NCBI GenBank assembly: GCA_946539445.1 | Contig: CAMNHK010000011.1 | Location: forward strand, 1-42,792 | Source of the DNA: an uncultured Caryophanales bacterium | GTDB taxonomy: Bacteria > Bacillota_I > Bacilli_A > RF39 > UBA660 | DNA: 42,792 nt | Direction: 5' to 3' | In this document: one piece after another, positions 8,777 through 16,695 of the stretch | How the letters are laid out: every line of letters begins with the position of its first letter | Numbering within the stretch: position 1 is the first letter of the stretch | Position numbers and translations under genes: made by a program | The notes under the pieces: generated by a model | Database searches by the model: none | Seen by the model: only the letters and a program-made list of their open reading frames with translations | What the model was told of the DNA's origin: nothing

Positions 8777-11050
8777 TTATTGCTTTATAAAATGCATTCC
8801 GGTCCATACAGGTACTTTTTCTCCACCCATATAGTATTTATTTTCCGAAGTACTATACCAAATTCCTTCTTCCGGCAATTGATAAGTATCTCCTTCTTTT
8901 ATATACTGTTTTTCTGTTTCTCTTATGGATACTGGCCAATAACGATTTCCTTCTTTCTCTATTGGCTTTTGCATCATAAAGTCACTGGTTACCCAAACTT
9001 CTACATATTGTTTGAATTCTTCTAAAGATGTTTTTCCATCTTGTAGTAAAATGGATAATTCTCCCGCACGGAATCCTTTATACATGTAATATGGTAAAAA
9101 GTCTTTTAAATATTCATAAGGTAATTCTTCTACTATTTTATTTTGCCATTGAATATTTTCATTAAAGGAATACAAATTGGTGATATCCGTATAAGCATCG
9201 GTTGTGATAAAGTCATCCGATATTATATTGTAGTAACGAGTCGAGGCTACAAAGTAATAGGTAATAGGTTCTTGAATGGTTTCTATGTTGGTGACTTTTA
9301 CGGTTACTAAATTTCCTTCTTGATCTACTTTTCGAATTCTTGTGCCTATATGAAAATCTTTTGGGTCATTTGCTTTTACAAATTTCTTTTGATCGACACT
9401 AAAGAAGGCATGGCCTCCCACTATTCTTATTTCGGATTGATCGGAGAATGATATTTTAGTATATTGTTTGCTGGTTTTTGGAGTTTCAATCCATATTGGA
9501 TATTCCATAGTAGTAGAACCAGTATCATAACTCCATACTTTTAATAAATCATCATAATGAATATCTTCTATCTTCTTAACCGTGTTATCCGCTAAACGGA
9601 CTTTTGTTCCTTCTACTAAGCAGACATTGATTCCTCCAGTAGTTTCTCCTGTTACAACAACGTCTCCTGTTACATTTGGAATCTGTAAGTATCCATTGTT
9701 ATAAGAATACTCATTGGCAGAAAGGGTATTTTCTCCCATCGTAATTGTTAGGGTTCTAGGTATATTTCGATTATCATTGGCGGTTATGGTTGTGGTGAAA
9801 GTCTCGCCATAATTTACCGTATATCGACCATTTGGTCCACCTTGCGTAATATTGATTCTAACATTCATGGTCCAGATATATTCTTGGGTAGCACTTTGAT
9901 CTGTACTTGTTTGATTACTCGTATCATAGGCTGTTACTTGGAAGTAGTAAGAGCCATCTGCTAATCCTGTTACTATGAATTCTTCTTCATCAGCTACTGT
10001 TTCGTCCGTTTTTACTAGAGTTGCTACTCCATCTACTACTTGATAGGTTTCTATTTTATAGTGATCTATCGCAACATTGTCTTCTCCTTGATAGGATACT
10101 TTTATAGAGCCTTTGGTTGCTTGAAACTCTCCTACTACATTTGAAATTGTAGGAGGCTCTAAGTCAATTAGGGTTTCATCTTTCTTAACTTCTACTACTA
10201 CAACTCCCATACTAGATTTTGCTTCACCTACTGGCTCAAAATATATATTTAGGCTTTGTTTTTCACTGGCAAATCTAGCGGTACTTTTCACTTTTAAGTA
10301 AATCGGATACTCCTCTGTTGTATTTCCTTCAATCGTAAATTCTTCTAATTCGTTTCCGTTTTCATCTACTAAATAGAAATTATCATTGCTTACGGTAATA
10401 TGAAATTTTTTACTAGTTTCATATGTGTTCATAACGGATGCATTTAATAGAATGGATGCCGTTGTATTTTTTAATTCTCCAGTAATATTTTTAGGAATGG
10501 ATCCTAATAATCGACCCGCTTCTGTTGTTGGAACTACTTCAAATTCTGTATCTCCCGAAACATTAAATTCTCCCGTATTATTTGGGGTCATTATAATTTT
10601 TAAAGTAAGGGTTGTAGCGGTTAGAGAAGAGATGGTATCTCCCATTTCGATTCCTTCTAGTTCATAGCTTACATCCATATCTTCATTATTTATGGTCGAT
10701 AGAGATGGATTAAAATGACTCGCCTCAAAAATATAATCATAGAATGAATTATTACTAATGGTAATTGCATAAGTTGCATAATATTCATCTTGTAGAGCTT
10801 CTTCTGTTCTTGGAACATTAAAATTTAAATTAAAATGAATCGTTGTATCTTCAAAAGTTGGATCTTCTATATTATCTAAGTTTTTATTATCCGTTAAAAT
10901 AGCACTTGTAATTTGCACTTTTCCATTTTTAGCAAAGGTACCTTGTCCTTCAATTCGGTTTTCCACACTATAGATTGCATACCCTACTGAAGTAAATGCA
11001 AAAAGAAGAAGTGCAATTAAAGTAACGATTAAACTTTCCTTACTCTTCAT
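8777..11050 (-). CDS. Exported surface protein with fibronectin-like and Hint domains
   Basis: A 757-residue secreted protein. The N-terminus is a SipW-dependent type signal (hydrophobic stretch ending in TSVGYAIYSVENRIEG) that resembles the fibre subunit at 13289-13837. Beta-rich regions follow to about 295. A fibronectin type III-like domain covers about 298-390 (DLEPPTISNV, then GLADGSYYFQVTAYD). A second beta domain runs to about 475. A Hint (hedgehog/intein-type) domain begins at Cys477 in NVCLVEGTKVRLAD and ends near 620, with the internal histidine motif GGHAFFSVD. There is no His-Asn pair at its end, so full splicing is unlikely and N-terminal cleavage or transfer is more plausible. 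About 135 more residues follow. No LPXTG anchor is seen. The start overlaps the stop of the DUF5305 gene by 4 bases and has AAGGAG upstream. Confidence 0.75.
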   Translation of the reverse strand: MKSKESLIVTLIALLLFAFTSVGYAIYSVENRIEGQGTFAKNGKVQITSAILTDNKNLDNIEDPTFEDTTIHFNLNFNVPRTEEALQDEYYATYAITISNNSFYDYIFEASHFNPSLSTINNEDMDVSYELEGIEMGDTISSLTATTLTLKIIMTPNNTGEFNVSGDTEFEVVPTTEAGRLLGSIPKNITGELKNTTASILLNASVMNTYETSKKFHITVSNDNFYLVDENGNELEEFTIEGNTTEEYPIYLKVKSTARFASEKQSLNIYFEPVGEAKSSMGVVVVEVKKDETLIDLEPPTISNVVGEFQATKGSIKVSYQGEDNVAIDHYKIETYQVVDGVATLVKTDETVADEEEFIVTGLADGSYYFQVTAYDTSNQTSTDQSATQEYIWTMNVRINITQGGPNGRYTVNYGETFTTTITANDNRNIPRTLTITMGENTLSANEYSYNNGYLQIPNVTGDVVVTGETTGGINVCLVEGTKVRLADNTVKKIEDIHYDDLLKVWSYDTGSTTMEYPIWIETPKTSKQYTKISFSDQSEIRIVGGHAFFSVDQKKFVKANDPKDFHIGTRIRKVDQEGNLVTVKVTNIETIQEPITYYFVASTRYYNIISDDFITTDAYTDITNLYSFNENIQWQNKIVEELPYEYLKDFLPYYMYKGFRAGELSILLQDGKTSLEEFKQYVEVWVTSDFMMQKPIEKEGNRYWPVSIRETEKQYIKEGDTYQLPEEGIWYSTSENKYYMGGEKVPVWTGMHFIKQ

Positions 11051-12090
11051 TTTCTAGCACTCCTTCTATGTTGTTTCTTTTCTAAGACATATTTCCAAGC
11101 CGTATTATCATTGAATAAAACAAATATACTAGCGTTCTCTTTTTGATAATAGTTAATTGGCATTCGTATTTCACTATGAGCATCAATCAATTCTTCGAAG
11201 CTTTCTACTTTTATGATGTTAAAGTCTTCTAAGTTTGGTTCTTCTACATTGACAATGATACTATCGTAGGTGGATAAAATCTTTTTTAATTCTAGTTCAT
11301 ATTGGTTATTGATTTTATAAACTCTTTGATTTCTTAATCCTAGCCATACAAGAGATCCTCCTAATACTAAGAATAAGACTCCTCCTATTTTCCATAATAA
11401 ATATTTTATATTATGATCTTTTATGGTTTTGCTTACTGCTTTTCCTTGATTATTGATATCACTATCAATACTTGCTTCTATTGCCATTTGAGATAATGGT
11501 AATTTTAATATCAAATCACTATCTACTTTTGTATTTATCTCTTCACTAATTATGTTACTATTTACTTTTAAATAGACTTTTAATATTCCATCGGAATTTG
11601 CTAATCCCATTGTTTTTTTAAAGCTATTTAATATTTCATTGTATTGATTATAGTCTATTTTTACATTTTGATGAATGCTGACATTTTGACTTCCTTGTAT
11701 TTTTTCTTCTTTTACTTTCGTTACTTCATATTCTTTGGTCCAGTAATTTCCATTATCATTATTCGCTTTATTGGCTTCTAATACCGCTACTACTTGATAT
11801 TTTACGGTTCCTTCTACTGGTTTATCAAAGAGTAGATTGTAAGAATAATCTGCATCAATATAATCGATTAAACTGGTAATATAGGTTTTTCCTTTTTCAA
11901 TGTATTTTTCTTCAAAGAAAGCATTGTCTTTTAAATACACTTTGTAATCAATATCATTATCTTCTTTATAACGAAGCGTAATGATTTTGGTATTTTGAAA
12001 TCCATTCATTAAGAATAGAATCCCAAAGAAAATACATATCAGAAAAGAAACTAGTATAATGATTTGTCTTTTGGTATAAGTTTGTGTCAT
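11047..12090 (-). CDS. DUF5305-family membrane protein of the fibre operon
   Basis: A 347-residue protein with an N-terminal membrane segment (about 9-28), a large extracellular region of about 200 residues, a second membrane segment (about 232-255) and a cytoplasmic tail. The tail ends with IKVESFEELIDAHSEIRMPI, followed by FVLFNDNTAWKYVL. This arrangement and tail motif match DUF5305, a family I recognise from archaea and Bacillota, often encoded next to SipW-like signal peptidases. Its start codon overlaps the signal peptidase stop in ATGA, and its own stop overlaps the start of the Hint protein gene in the same way, so the three are translationally coupled. A role as a membrane partner in exporting or organising the fibre proteins is inference from context. 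Confidence 0.7.
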   Translation of the reverse strand: MTQTYTKRQIIILVSFLICIFFGILFLMNGFQNTKIITLRYKEDNDIDYKVYLKDNAFFEEKYIEKGKTYITSLIDYIDADYSYNLLFDKPVEGTVKYQVVAVLEANKANNDNGNYWTKEYEVTKVKEEKIQGSQNVSIHQNVKIDYNQYNEILNSFKKTMGLANSDGILKVYLKVNSNIISEEINTKVDSDLILKLPLSQMAIEASIDSDINNQGKAVSKTIKDHNIKYLLWKIGGVLFLVLGGSLVWLGLRNQRVYKINNQYELELKKILSTYDSIIVNVEEPNLEDFNIIKVESFEELIDAHSEIRMPINYYQKENASIFVLFNDNTAWKYVLEKKQHRRSARK

Positions 12091-13217
12091 TCATTATTCT
12101 CCTTTCCTTTCAATGTATCATTTAACCATAGAGTTGGATATCCAACATACTTTATTGTATATTTCACTATCCCTAATACTTCTTTTTCCTCTACTTGAAA
12201 GGCATCCGGAGTATTATTAGCGTCTCCTTTGGTTTGGAACTTTATGGAATGATCCATTTTTGCGATTTGAATTACTCTATGCGTTACAATTCTTCCTTCT
12301 TTATAAAAAGCGATTACTTCTCCTACTTGTATTTTATCTGGAGACGTTTTTTGATAGATTACAGCATCTCCCCTACTGTAGGATGGATTCATAGAATTGG
12401 ATCCAATGGCAATCATAGTATGAGAAGATATTCCGGATACAAGTATTACTAGTATTCCTAGTACTACCAATGTTGGTACATAGAATAATCTTCGAATCGT
12501 TTGTTTTTGATATTCTAATTGCTTATCTTTATAATGATTTAACTTACTGGTACAAAAGTAAATGGCATAGGGAAGAGCCAGATTGGCAACTGCATATAAA
12601 TAATTCCCTAAATCTGGGATGATTGGTAAAACTAATTCATATAAATAAAGAGATAGTTTTACAATCATACTTGGCTTATAACTAATCTTATAAGTTAAGT
12701 AGGAACAAATGGCTTCTCTACTAATTGCTGGCAAAACTACCGTTGTCAAAAAGACAAATAGAGATTCATGATCGGATAGATCATATCCATTTATTTCTAG
12801 GATAATATTTAATATGGCTAAAATAGCAGAATACACAATAATCGGTGCTTTTTGATGTGGTGTATTACGACAAATTATGTAACGAACTACTTCTTCGAAT
12901 AGAATGACGATAGATCCTAGCCCTAGAATTCTAACAATATAATCTCGATTCCAAGACACAATACTTTCATGAAATCCTGTTAGTATTCCAATCAAATAGA
13001 TGGTTATTAAGTATACAAGGATACAAGAAATAACCATTCTAATAGCAATCTTTTGTGTATAGTTATTATCTTTCATAATACCAAATCTTACGATAAAATA
13101 TATCGAAATTAGAATAATGGAAAGATTTAATAAATAGGGATTAGGAATCACTCTATTAAACACTATCATAGAAATAAATAGTAAACATTCTAATACATAG
13201 ATTTCTAGTTTTTTCAT
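12087..13217 (-). CDS. sipW: SipW-like signal peptidase I with polytopic N-terminus
   Basis: A 376-residue membrane protease of the ER/archaeal-type signal peptidase I group. The catalytic serine is Ser275 in IGSNSMNPSYSRGD. The general base is His313 in GRIVTHRVI, where ordinary bacterial enzymes have lysine. The downstream box TKGDANNTPD and a final VGYPTLWLN segment complete the fold. Unlike the short SipW of Bacillus (about 190 residues), about 235 N-terminal residues form roughly seven membrane helices before the anchor helix at about 245-262. It probably cleaves the special signal peptides of its neighbours: the TasA-like protein upstream and the Hint protein downstream. It lies 71 bases after the fibre gene, behind a strong hairpin, and overlaps the DUF5305 gene by 4 bases. 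The start has GGGG upstream. Confidence 0.85.
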   Translation of the reverse strand: MKKLEIYVLECLLFISMIVFNRVIPNPYLLNLSIILISIYFIVRFGIMKDNNYTQKIAIRMVISCILVYLITIYLIGILTGFHESIVSWNRDYIVRILGLGSIVILFEEVVRYIICRNTPHQKAPIIVYSAILAILNIILEINGYDLSDHESLFVFLTTVVLPAISREAICSYLTYKISYKPSMIVKLSLYLYELVLPIIPDLGNYLYAVANLALPYAIYFCTSKLNHYKDKQLEYQKQTIRRLFYVPTLVVLGILVILVSGISSHTMIAIGSNSMNPSYSRGDAVIYQKTSPDKIQVGEVIAFYKEGRIVTHRVIQIAKMDHSIKFQTKGDANNTPDAFQVEEKEVLGIVKYTIKYVGYPTLWLNDTLKGKENNE

Positions 13218-13235
13218 TTGATCAACCCCAATATG

Positions 13236-13274
13236 ATTATAAGAATTATCCCTATATGAGATAATTCTTATAAT
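13236..13274. repeat. 15-bp perfect hairpin between fibre gene and sipW
   Basis: Positions 13236-13250 pair perfectly with 13260-13274 across a 9-base loop. No T run follows on the minus strand, so it is not a classical terminator. It could be a partial attenuator or an mRNA-protecting structure that lets the fibre subunit be made in excess over the peptidase. Confidence 0.8.
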
Positions 13275-13288
13275 TCTCGGATTAATAA

Positions 13289-13837
13289 TTAAGCAGCTGT
13301 TTCATAATATAAAGCAACTGTTAAATTTACTGTAACATCTTCGCTTGGTAAAGCAGAAGCTTCATCTGGTAATAAATATTCAACGGTTACTATTACGTTA
13401 TGAGATGCATCTTTTGCTAATGCTTCAGAAAGACCATCTGTAGTTTCTGTATATTCCGTTCCATTATAGCTTACTTTGTAAGAAATGAATTTTTTTTGTG
13501 CTTCTGTTAATCCAGATAATGTTATTTTTTTCATAACAGCATCAATTGTACCAAAGTTTTTAGCATTTACTGAGAATGAATATTTATCTCCTGGTTTTTC
13601 TAATTTTACTTCATAAGTAATGGTAGTATTTCCAATATCTTTTGGATTTGCTTTGATTGTAGTAGATTCATTAAAAGTAGTCGCATCAAAGTGTACATCC
13701 CAATTTGCTTTTGAGAAAGTAGCCTTTCCATTGATATTTAATGTTTGAGAGTATAAAGCGTAACCTACTGACATTACTAGTATGGCTACTGCTAAAACTA
13801 CCATAACTACATTTTGAACTAAATTTTCTTTTCTCAT
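13289..13837 (-). CDS. TasA/camelysin-like secreted fibre protein
   Basis: A 182-residue exported protein with a SipW-dependent type signal: a hydrophobic core followed by SVGYALYSQTLNINGKATF, with cleavage likely near Ala-Leu-Tyr. The mature part is about 150 residues of beta-rich sequence with many Thr, Ser, Asn and Lys and no cysteine, as in TasA and CalY fibre subunits, although shorter than TasA (261 residues). The start has GGAGG 6 bases upstream and a promoter candidate lies at 13861-13890. It is the first gene of an operon with the SipW-like peptidase, DUF5305 and Hint genes. The prediction is a structural subunit of a surface fibre or matrix. The family assignment rests on the signal type and neighbours more than on residue identity. 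Confidence 0.75.
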   Translation of the reverse strand: MRKENLVQNVVMVVLAVAILVMSVGYALYSQTLNINGKATFSKANWDVHFDATTFNESTTIKANPKDIGNTTITYEVKLEKPGDKYSFSVNAKNFGTIDAVMKKITLSGLTEAQKKFISYKVSYNGTEYTETTDGLSEALAKDASHNVIVTVEYLLPDEASALPSEDVTVNLTVALYYETAA

Positions 13838-13860
13838 ATTTTTCCTCCAATCTTACATAT

Positions 13861-13890
13861 ATTTTACCATTTTCAAAAAAACTATGTAAA
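13861..13890 (-). promoter_or_regulatory. Promoter candidate of the fibre operon
   Basis: On the minus strand TTTACA (13885-13890) and TAAAAT (13861-13866) are 18 bases apart, 24 bases before the fibre gene's start codon. The surrounding sequence is very AT-rich, which raises the chance of coincidence. Confidence 0.4.
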
Positions 13891-13907
13891 TATAATCCCA
13901 CATAAAT

Positions 13908-13935
13908 AAAAAAAGTGTACTATTATTTGACACTC
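13908..13935 (-). terminator. Weak terminator after the HTH-like gene
   Basis: A short 5-bp stem (13914-13918 with 13930-13934) is followed on the minus strand by a run of seven T. The stem is short and the loop long, so termination may be partial. Confidence 0.45.
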
Positions 13936-13939
13936 TATT

Positions 13940-14452
13940 TTAATAATTTAATGGTCTACAGTTGTGATCATATAAAAATTCATTCATTTGTGATAAATCA
14001 TAAATATGTTCTTTAAAGCAAAATCGAATGATTAAATCATAAGTTGTGTTTTTAGGTAGGGAATAAGAAGCACTTCTTAAAAGATCTTCTATTTCTTCTT
14101 CGCTACACTCTAAGGCTAATCCTAGAAGAATAATGGTTTCTTTACTAGGATGATAATCCCTATTACTTCGAATTTTACTAAATAAACGTCGATCCATATT
14201 TACTTTGTTATAGACGTCAGAGTCTTTTAATTGTTTTTCATCAATCATTTTAAAGAGTTTGGATTGAAAAGTGTCTTCTTCTTTTTCTTGATTGATATAG
14301 GAAGATATATTGGAAGATGCATTGCCACATTCTTTGCAGCATTCTTCTAGTGGGGGATCTTTTACCGCTTTAATGACTCCGATAAAGGCATTTCTAGGAT
14401 ACATATTTTCGGTTAAGTACTTTTCTAATTTTATTTTTAATTTTATACTCAT
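13940..14452 (-). CDS. HTH-like protein paired with a vWA protein
   Basis: A 170-residue soluble protein. The centre and C-terminus (about 65-140) read as a helix-turn-helix-like helical domain: LFKMIDEKQLKDSDVYNK, NMDRRLFSKIRSNRDYHPSK, then ETIILLGLALECSEEEIEDL. This pattern is known to me from Bacillota proteins often loosely named sigma-70 or XRE-like and encoded beside von Willebrand A genes, as here. The N-terminus has a cysteine-rich stretch, ECCKECGNAS. AGGAGGAG gives a clear start. It is transcribed divergently from the vWA gene with 72 bases between them. DNA or RNA binding is possible but not proven; it could instead be a protein-binding helical repeat. Confidence 0.6.
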   Translation of the reverse strand: MSIKLKIKLEKYLTENMYPRNAFIGVIKAVKDPPLEECCKECGNASSNISSYINQEKEEDTFQSKLFKMIDEKQLKDSDVYNKVNMDRRLFSKIRSNRDYHPSKETIILLGLALECSEEEIEDLLRSASYSLPKNTTYDLIIRFCFKEHIYDLSQMNEFLYDHNCRPLNY

Positions 14453-14524
14453 ATTTGTCTCCTCCTAAGCGACCATTTGTTTTCTTTTTTTCGATATTAT
14501 TATATCAGAAAAGGAGAAATGATT

Positions 14525-15139
14525 ATGAAAAAAGAAGAAAAAAAGTTAGATGTTGTCTTTTTATTAGACAAAAGTGGTTCTATGGGAGGAAGTGAGGAAG
14601 CCACGATTTCTAGTTTTAATGAATATTTAGAACGAGAAAAAAAGAATTCCTATCCGACTACCATTACAACTGTATTATTTAATGACACTCATCATACCTT
14701 ATATCGTGAAAGAGAGATAAAAAAGGTTCAATCTTTAACACTGGAAGATTACATGGTAGGAGGATGTACAGCCCTATACGATGCCTTAGGAAATACGATT
14801 CATTCTATGGAAAAGTCTAAGAAAGCTTTATTTATCATTATTACAGATGGATATGAAAATTCTTCCAAAGAATATACGAAAGAAAAAATCCGTAACTTAA
14901 TTCAAAAACATTCCAATTGGGAGTTTATTTACATAGGGGCCGATATTGATTCTTATGCAACGGGTGGAGAAATTGGGATAAAAAAAGATAATATTGCCAA
15001 TTACTGTAAAACAGAGGAAGGAACCTCTCGCTTGTTTCAAGCAGTAGGTCGCTTTGAATGTGCCATGATGGATCAGAGTAGTTCTAACATTCATTGGAAG
15101 GAAGACTTAGAAAACTATCTAGAAGAATCACAAAAATAG
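14525..15139 (+). CDS. von Willebrand factor A domain protein
   Basis: A 204-residue soluble protein that is essentially one vWA domain. The metal-ion-dependent adhesion site is intact: D15-K-S17-G-S19 in LLDKSGSMGG, Thr82 in GGCTALYDA and Asp108 in IITDGYENS. No signal peptide or membrane segment is present, so it is cytoplasmic. The frame is open further upstream, but AAGGAG stands 8 bases before the ATG at 14525 and too close to the earlier ATG, so this start is chosen. Cytoplasmic vWA proteins usually mediate assembly of protein complexes. The divergent HTH-like gene is its likely partner. Confidence 0.85.
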   Translation: MKKEEKKLDVVFLLDKSGSMGGSEEATISSFNEYLEREKKNSYPTTITTVLFNDTHHTLYREREIKKVQSLTLEDYMVGGCTALYDALGNTIHSMEKSKKALFIIITDGYENSSKEYTKEKIRNLIQKHSNWEFIYIGADIDSYATGGEIGIKKDNIANYCKTEEGTSRLFQAVGRFECAMMDQSSSNIHWKEDLENYLEESQK

Positions 15140-15160
15140 AGCATTTACTCTATTTTTTTT
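15132..15160 (+). terminator. Terminator of the vWA gene
   Basis: A 10-bp stem (15132-15141 with 15148-15157) and 6-base loop are followed by a T run. The stem begins within the end of the coding region. Confidence 0.85.
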
Positions 15161-15200
15161 CTTATAAAAGTGATATTCTATAGATAGTAGGTGGTTGTAG

Positions 15201-15887
15201 ATGAAAAAGAATGATTTTCCTAATAAGATGCATGAAAAAATTCAAATGTATTCGAATCAACAATATCTTGATGGATACATTCAAAATGAGTTTTTAACCA
15301 AAGACGGTGATGCGGATATTTTTTATCATATTGATGATGAAGAAGATATATTTGAAAGTCATTCAAGAGGAGAACAATTATCTCTAAATTGGGAATTATA
15401 TGATTTTTTAGAAGAAAAAACTTCTATGTTAGAAAGTGATATTCCGATTCATTTACATATTTGCGGTGCCCCTATTTCTACGAAAAACCAAGAAAAAATA
15501 CGTCATATATTTAAAGAACATTATGCGATTGAATTATATAAAGTTCAAAGAAAGTATGAGAGATGCCGAAATAGAATTATAAAGTTATTTTGTGTAGGAG
15601 CTTCTTTTATCCTTGCTTATGCTATGCTATATCTTTTTACGGATTTTCGCTTTTTTATGGAAGTATGTGGATTTTTATTTTCTTTCTCTTTATGGGAAGC
15701 TTTTGATGCGATGATTTATGCTTTCCATGATATTAAAATAGAACGAGAAGGAATTACTCAAAATTTATTAACTCATATTGATTTCGAAGAAGAGGTGGAT
15801 CATTCCGAGGAAGTAGAAGTGAAAGTCGAAGAAAAAACCGATAGTTCGAATGAAATACCGATTTCAGAAGATTTTGATTTAATATAA
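15201..15887 (+). CDS. Two-helix membrane protein, unknown function
   Basis: A 228-residue protein. Residues 1-120 are soluble and acidic. Two closely spaced membrane helices lie at about 126-146 and 150-172, and the tail from 185 is strongly acidic, with many Glu and Val. The hairpin topology places both ends in the cytoplasm. The N-terminal domain contains IPIHLHICGAPISTKNQEKI, reminiscent of a small regular fold, but I do not recognise the family. A TAGGTGG site precedes the ATG. It lies between terminators and so is a single-gene unit. Confidence 0.7.
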   Translation: MKKNDFPNKMHEKIQMYSNQQYLDGYIQNEFLTKDGDADIFYHIDDEEDIFESHSRGEQLSLNWELYDFLEEKTSMLESDIPIHLHICGAPISTKNQEKIRHIFKEHYAIELYKVQRKYERCRNRIIKLFCVGASFILAYAMLYLFTDFRFFMEVCGFLFSFSLWEAFDAMIYAFHDIKIEREGITQNLLTHIDFEEEVDHSEEVEVKVEEKTDSSNEIPISEDFDLI

Positions 15888-15915
15888 AAATAGTATCAAA
15901 TGATACTATTTTCTT
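15887..15915. terminator. Bidirectional terminator between a membrane protein gene and the aquaporin gene
   Basis: A 12-bp perfect stem (15887-15898 with 15901-15912) is nearly loop-free and flanked by A/T runs. Both stop codons overlap it. Confidence 0.85.
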
Positions 15916-16583
15916 TTTGGTTTTTCTTCTACATTTAAATATTTATGTAGAACAGCTGCTAGAGAACCACCAACTAATGGTGCAAGAATGAATAACCATA
16001 CTTGCTTTAGAGCATCTCCGCATAAGAAAATTGCAGGAGCCAAGCTTCTAGCAGGGTTAACAGATGTTCCTGTTAGAGGGATACCAATTAAGTGTACAAA
16101 TGTAAGAGTAAGACCAATTACAATTCCTGCAACTTGGGAATTTTTTTCGTCTTTTGTAACTCCTAAAATGGTATATACAAATACACAAGTAAGTACTACT
16201 TCTGTAACAAAAGCTGCTAAAACACCAATATTGTTGGCAGACATTTCTCCATAGAAATTTGCTCCTAGAGCAGATGTTCCAAAATCTGTACTATTAAGAA
16301 TTAATACTAAGATGGCAGTTCCTGTAATAGCTCCTAATACTTGGAATAATACATAGAACCAAAAATCTTTTATACTCATTCTTTTTGAGATTAGCATTGC
16401 TAGTGATACAGCTGGATTCACATGACATCCAGAAATACTACCAAGGGCATAAGCTTCGGCAACAATCGCTAAACCAAAAGCTAAGGATGTTGCAACTAAA
16501 TTTCCCCCTGATACAACGGCAATACCGGTTCCAAATAATACTAAGACAAATGTCCCAAAAAATTCAGCAAAATACTTTCTCAT
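15906..16583 (-). CDS. aqpZ: Aquaporin of the MIP family, AqpZ-like
   Basis: A 225-residue channel with six membrane helices and both half-helix motifs: NPA in ISGCHVNPAVSLA and NPA in GTSVNPARSLAP. The selectivity-filter histidine of water-type channels appears in FVHLIGIPLTG and the arginine in NPARS, so it resembles AqpZ more than the glycerol facilitator GlpF. It is expected in the cytoplasmic membrane, conducting water or other small neutral solutes. AAAGGAG precedes the start. It is a single-gene unit with its own terminator. Confidence 0.9.
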   Translation of the reverse strand: MRKYFAEFFGTFVLVLFGTGIAVVSGGNLVATSLAFGLAIVAEAYALGSISGCHVNPAVSLAMLISKRMSIKDFWFYVLFQVLGAITGTAILVLILNSTDFGTSALGANFYGEMSANNIGVLAAFVTEVVLTCVFVYTILGVTKDEKNSQVAGIVIGLTLTFVHLIGIPLTGTSVNPARSLAPAIFLCGDALKQVWLFILAPLVGGSLAAVLHKYLNVEEKPKRK

Positions 16584-16661
16584 AACGTTCTCCTTTCTAC
16601 TTTCATTTTAATTCTTCCCGGGTGTAATGTCAATTTTTTCCTTTGTAAATTTATATCTTTA

Positions 16662-16670
16662 TGCTATACT
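16662..16670 (+). promoter_or_regulatory. Extended -10 promoter of the nucleotidyltransferase gene
   Basis: TGC followed by TATACT (16665-16670) forms an extended -10 about 26 bases before the ATG at 16696. It lies inside the longer open frame, which supports the later start codon. Confidence 0.5.
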
Positions 16671-16695
16671 GTTATATATAATAGGATGTGATTTT

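Noticed and set aside
10425..10667. Opposite-strand open frames within large minus-strand genes
   Set aside because: They lack ribosome binding sites and family features and are explained by the codon composition of the real gene.
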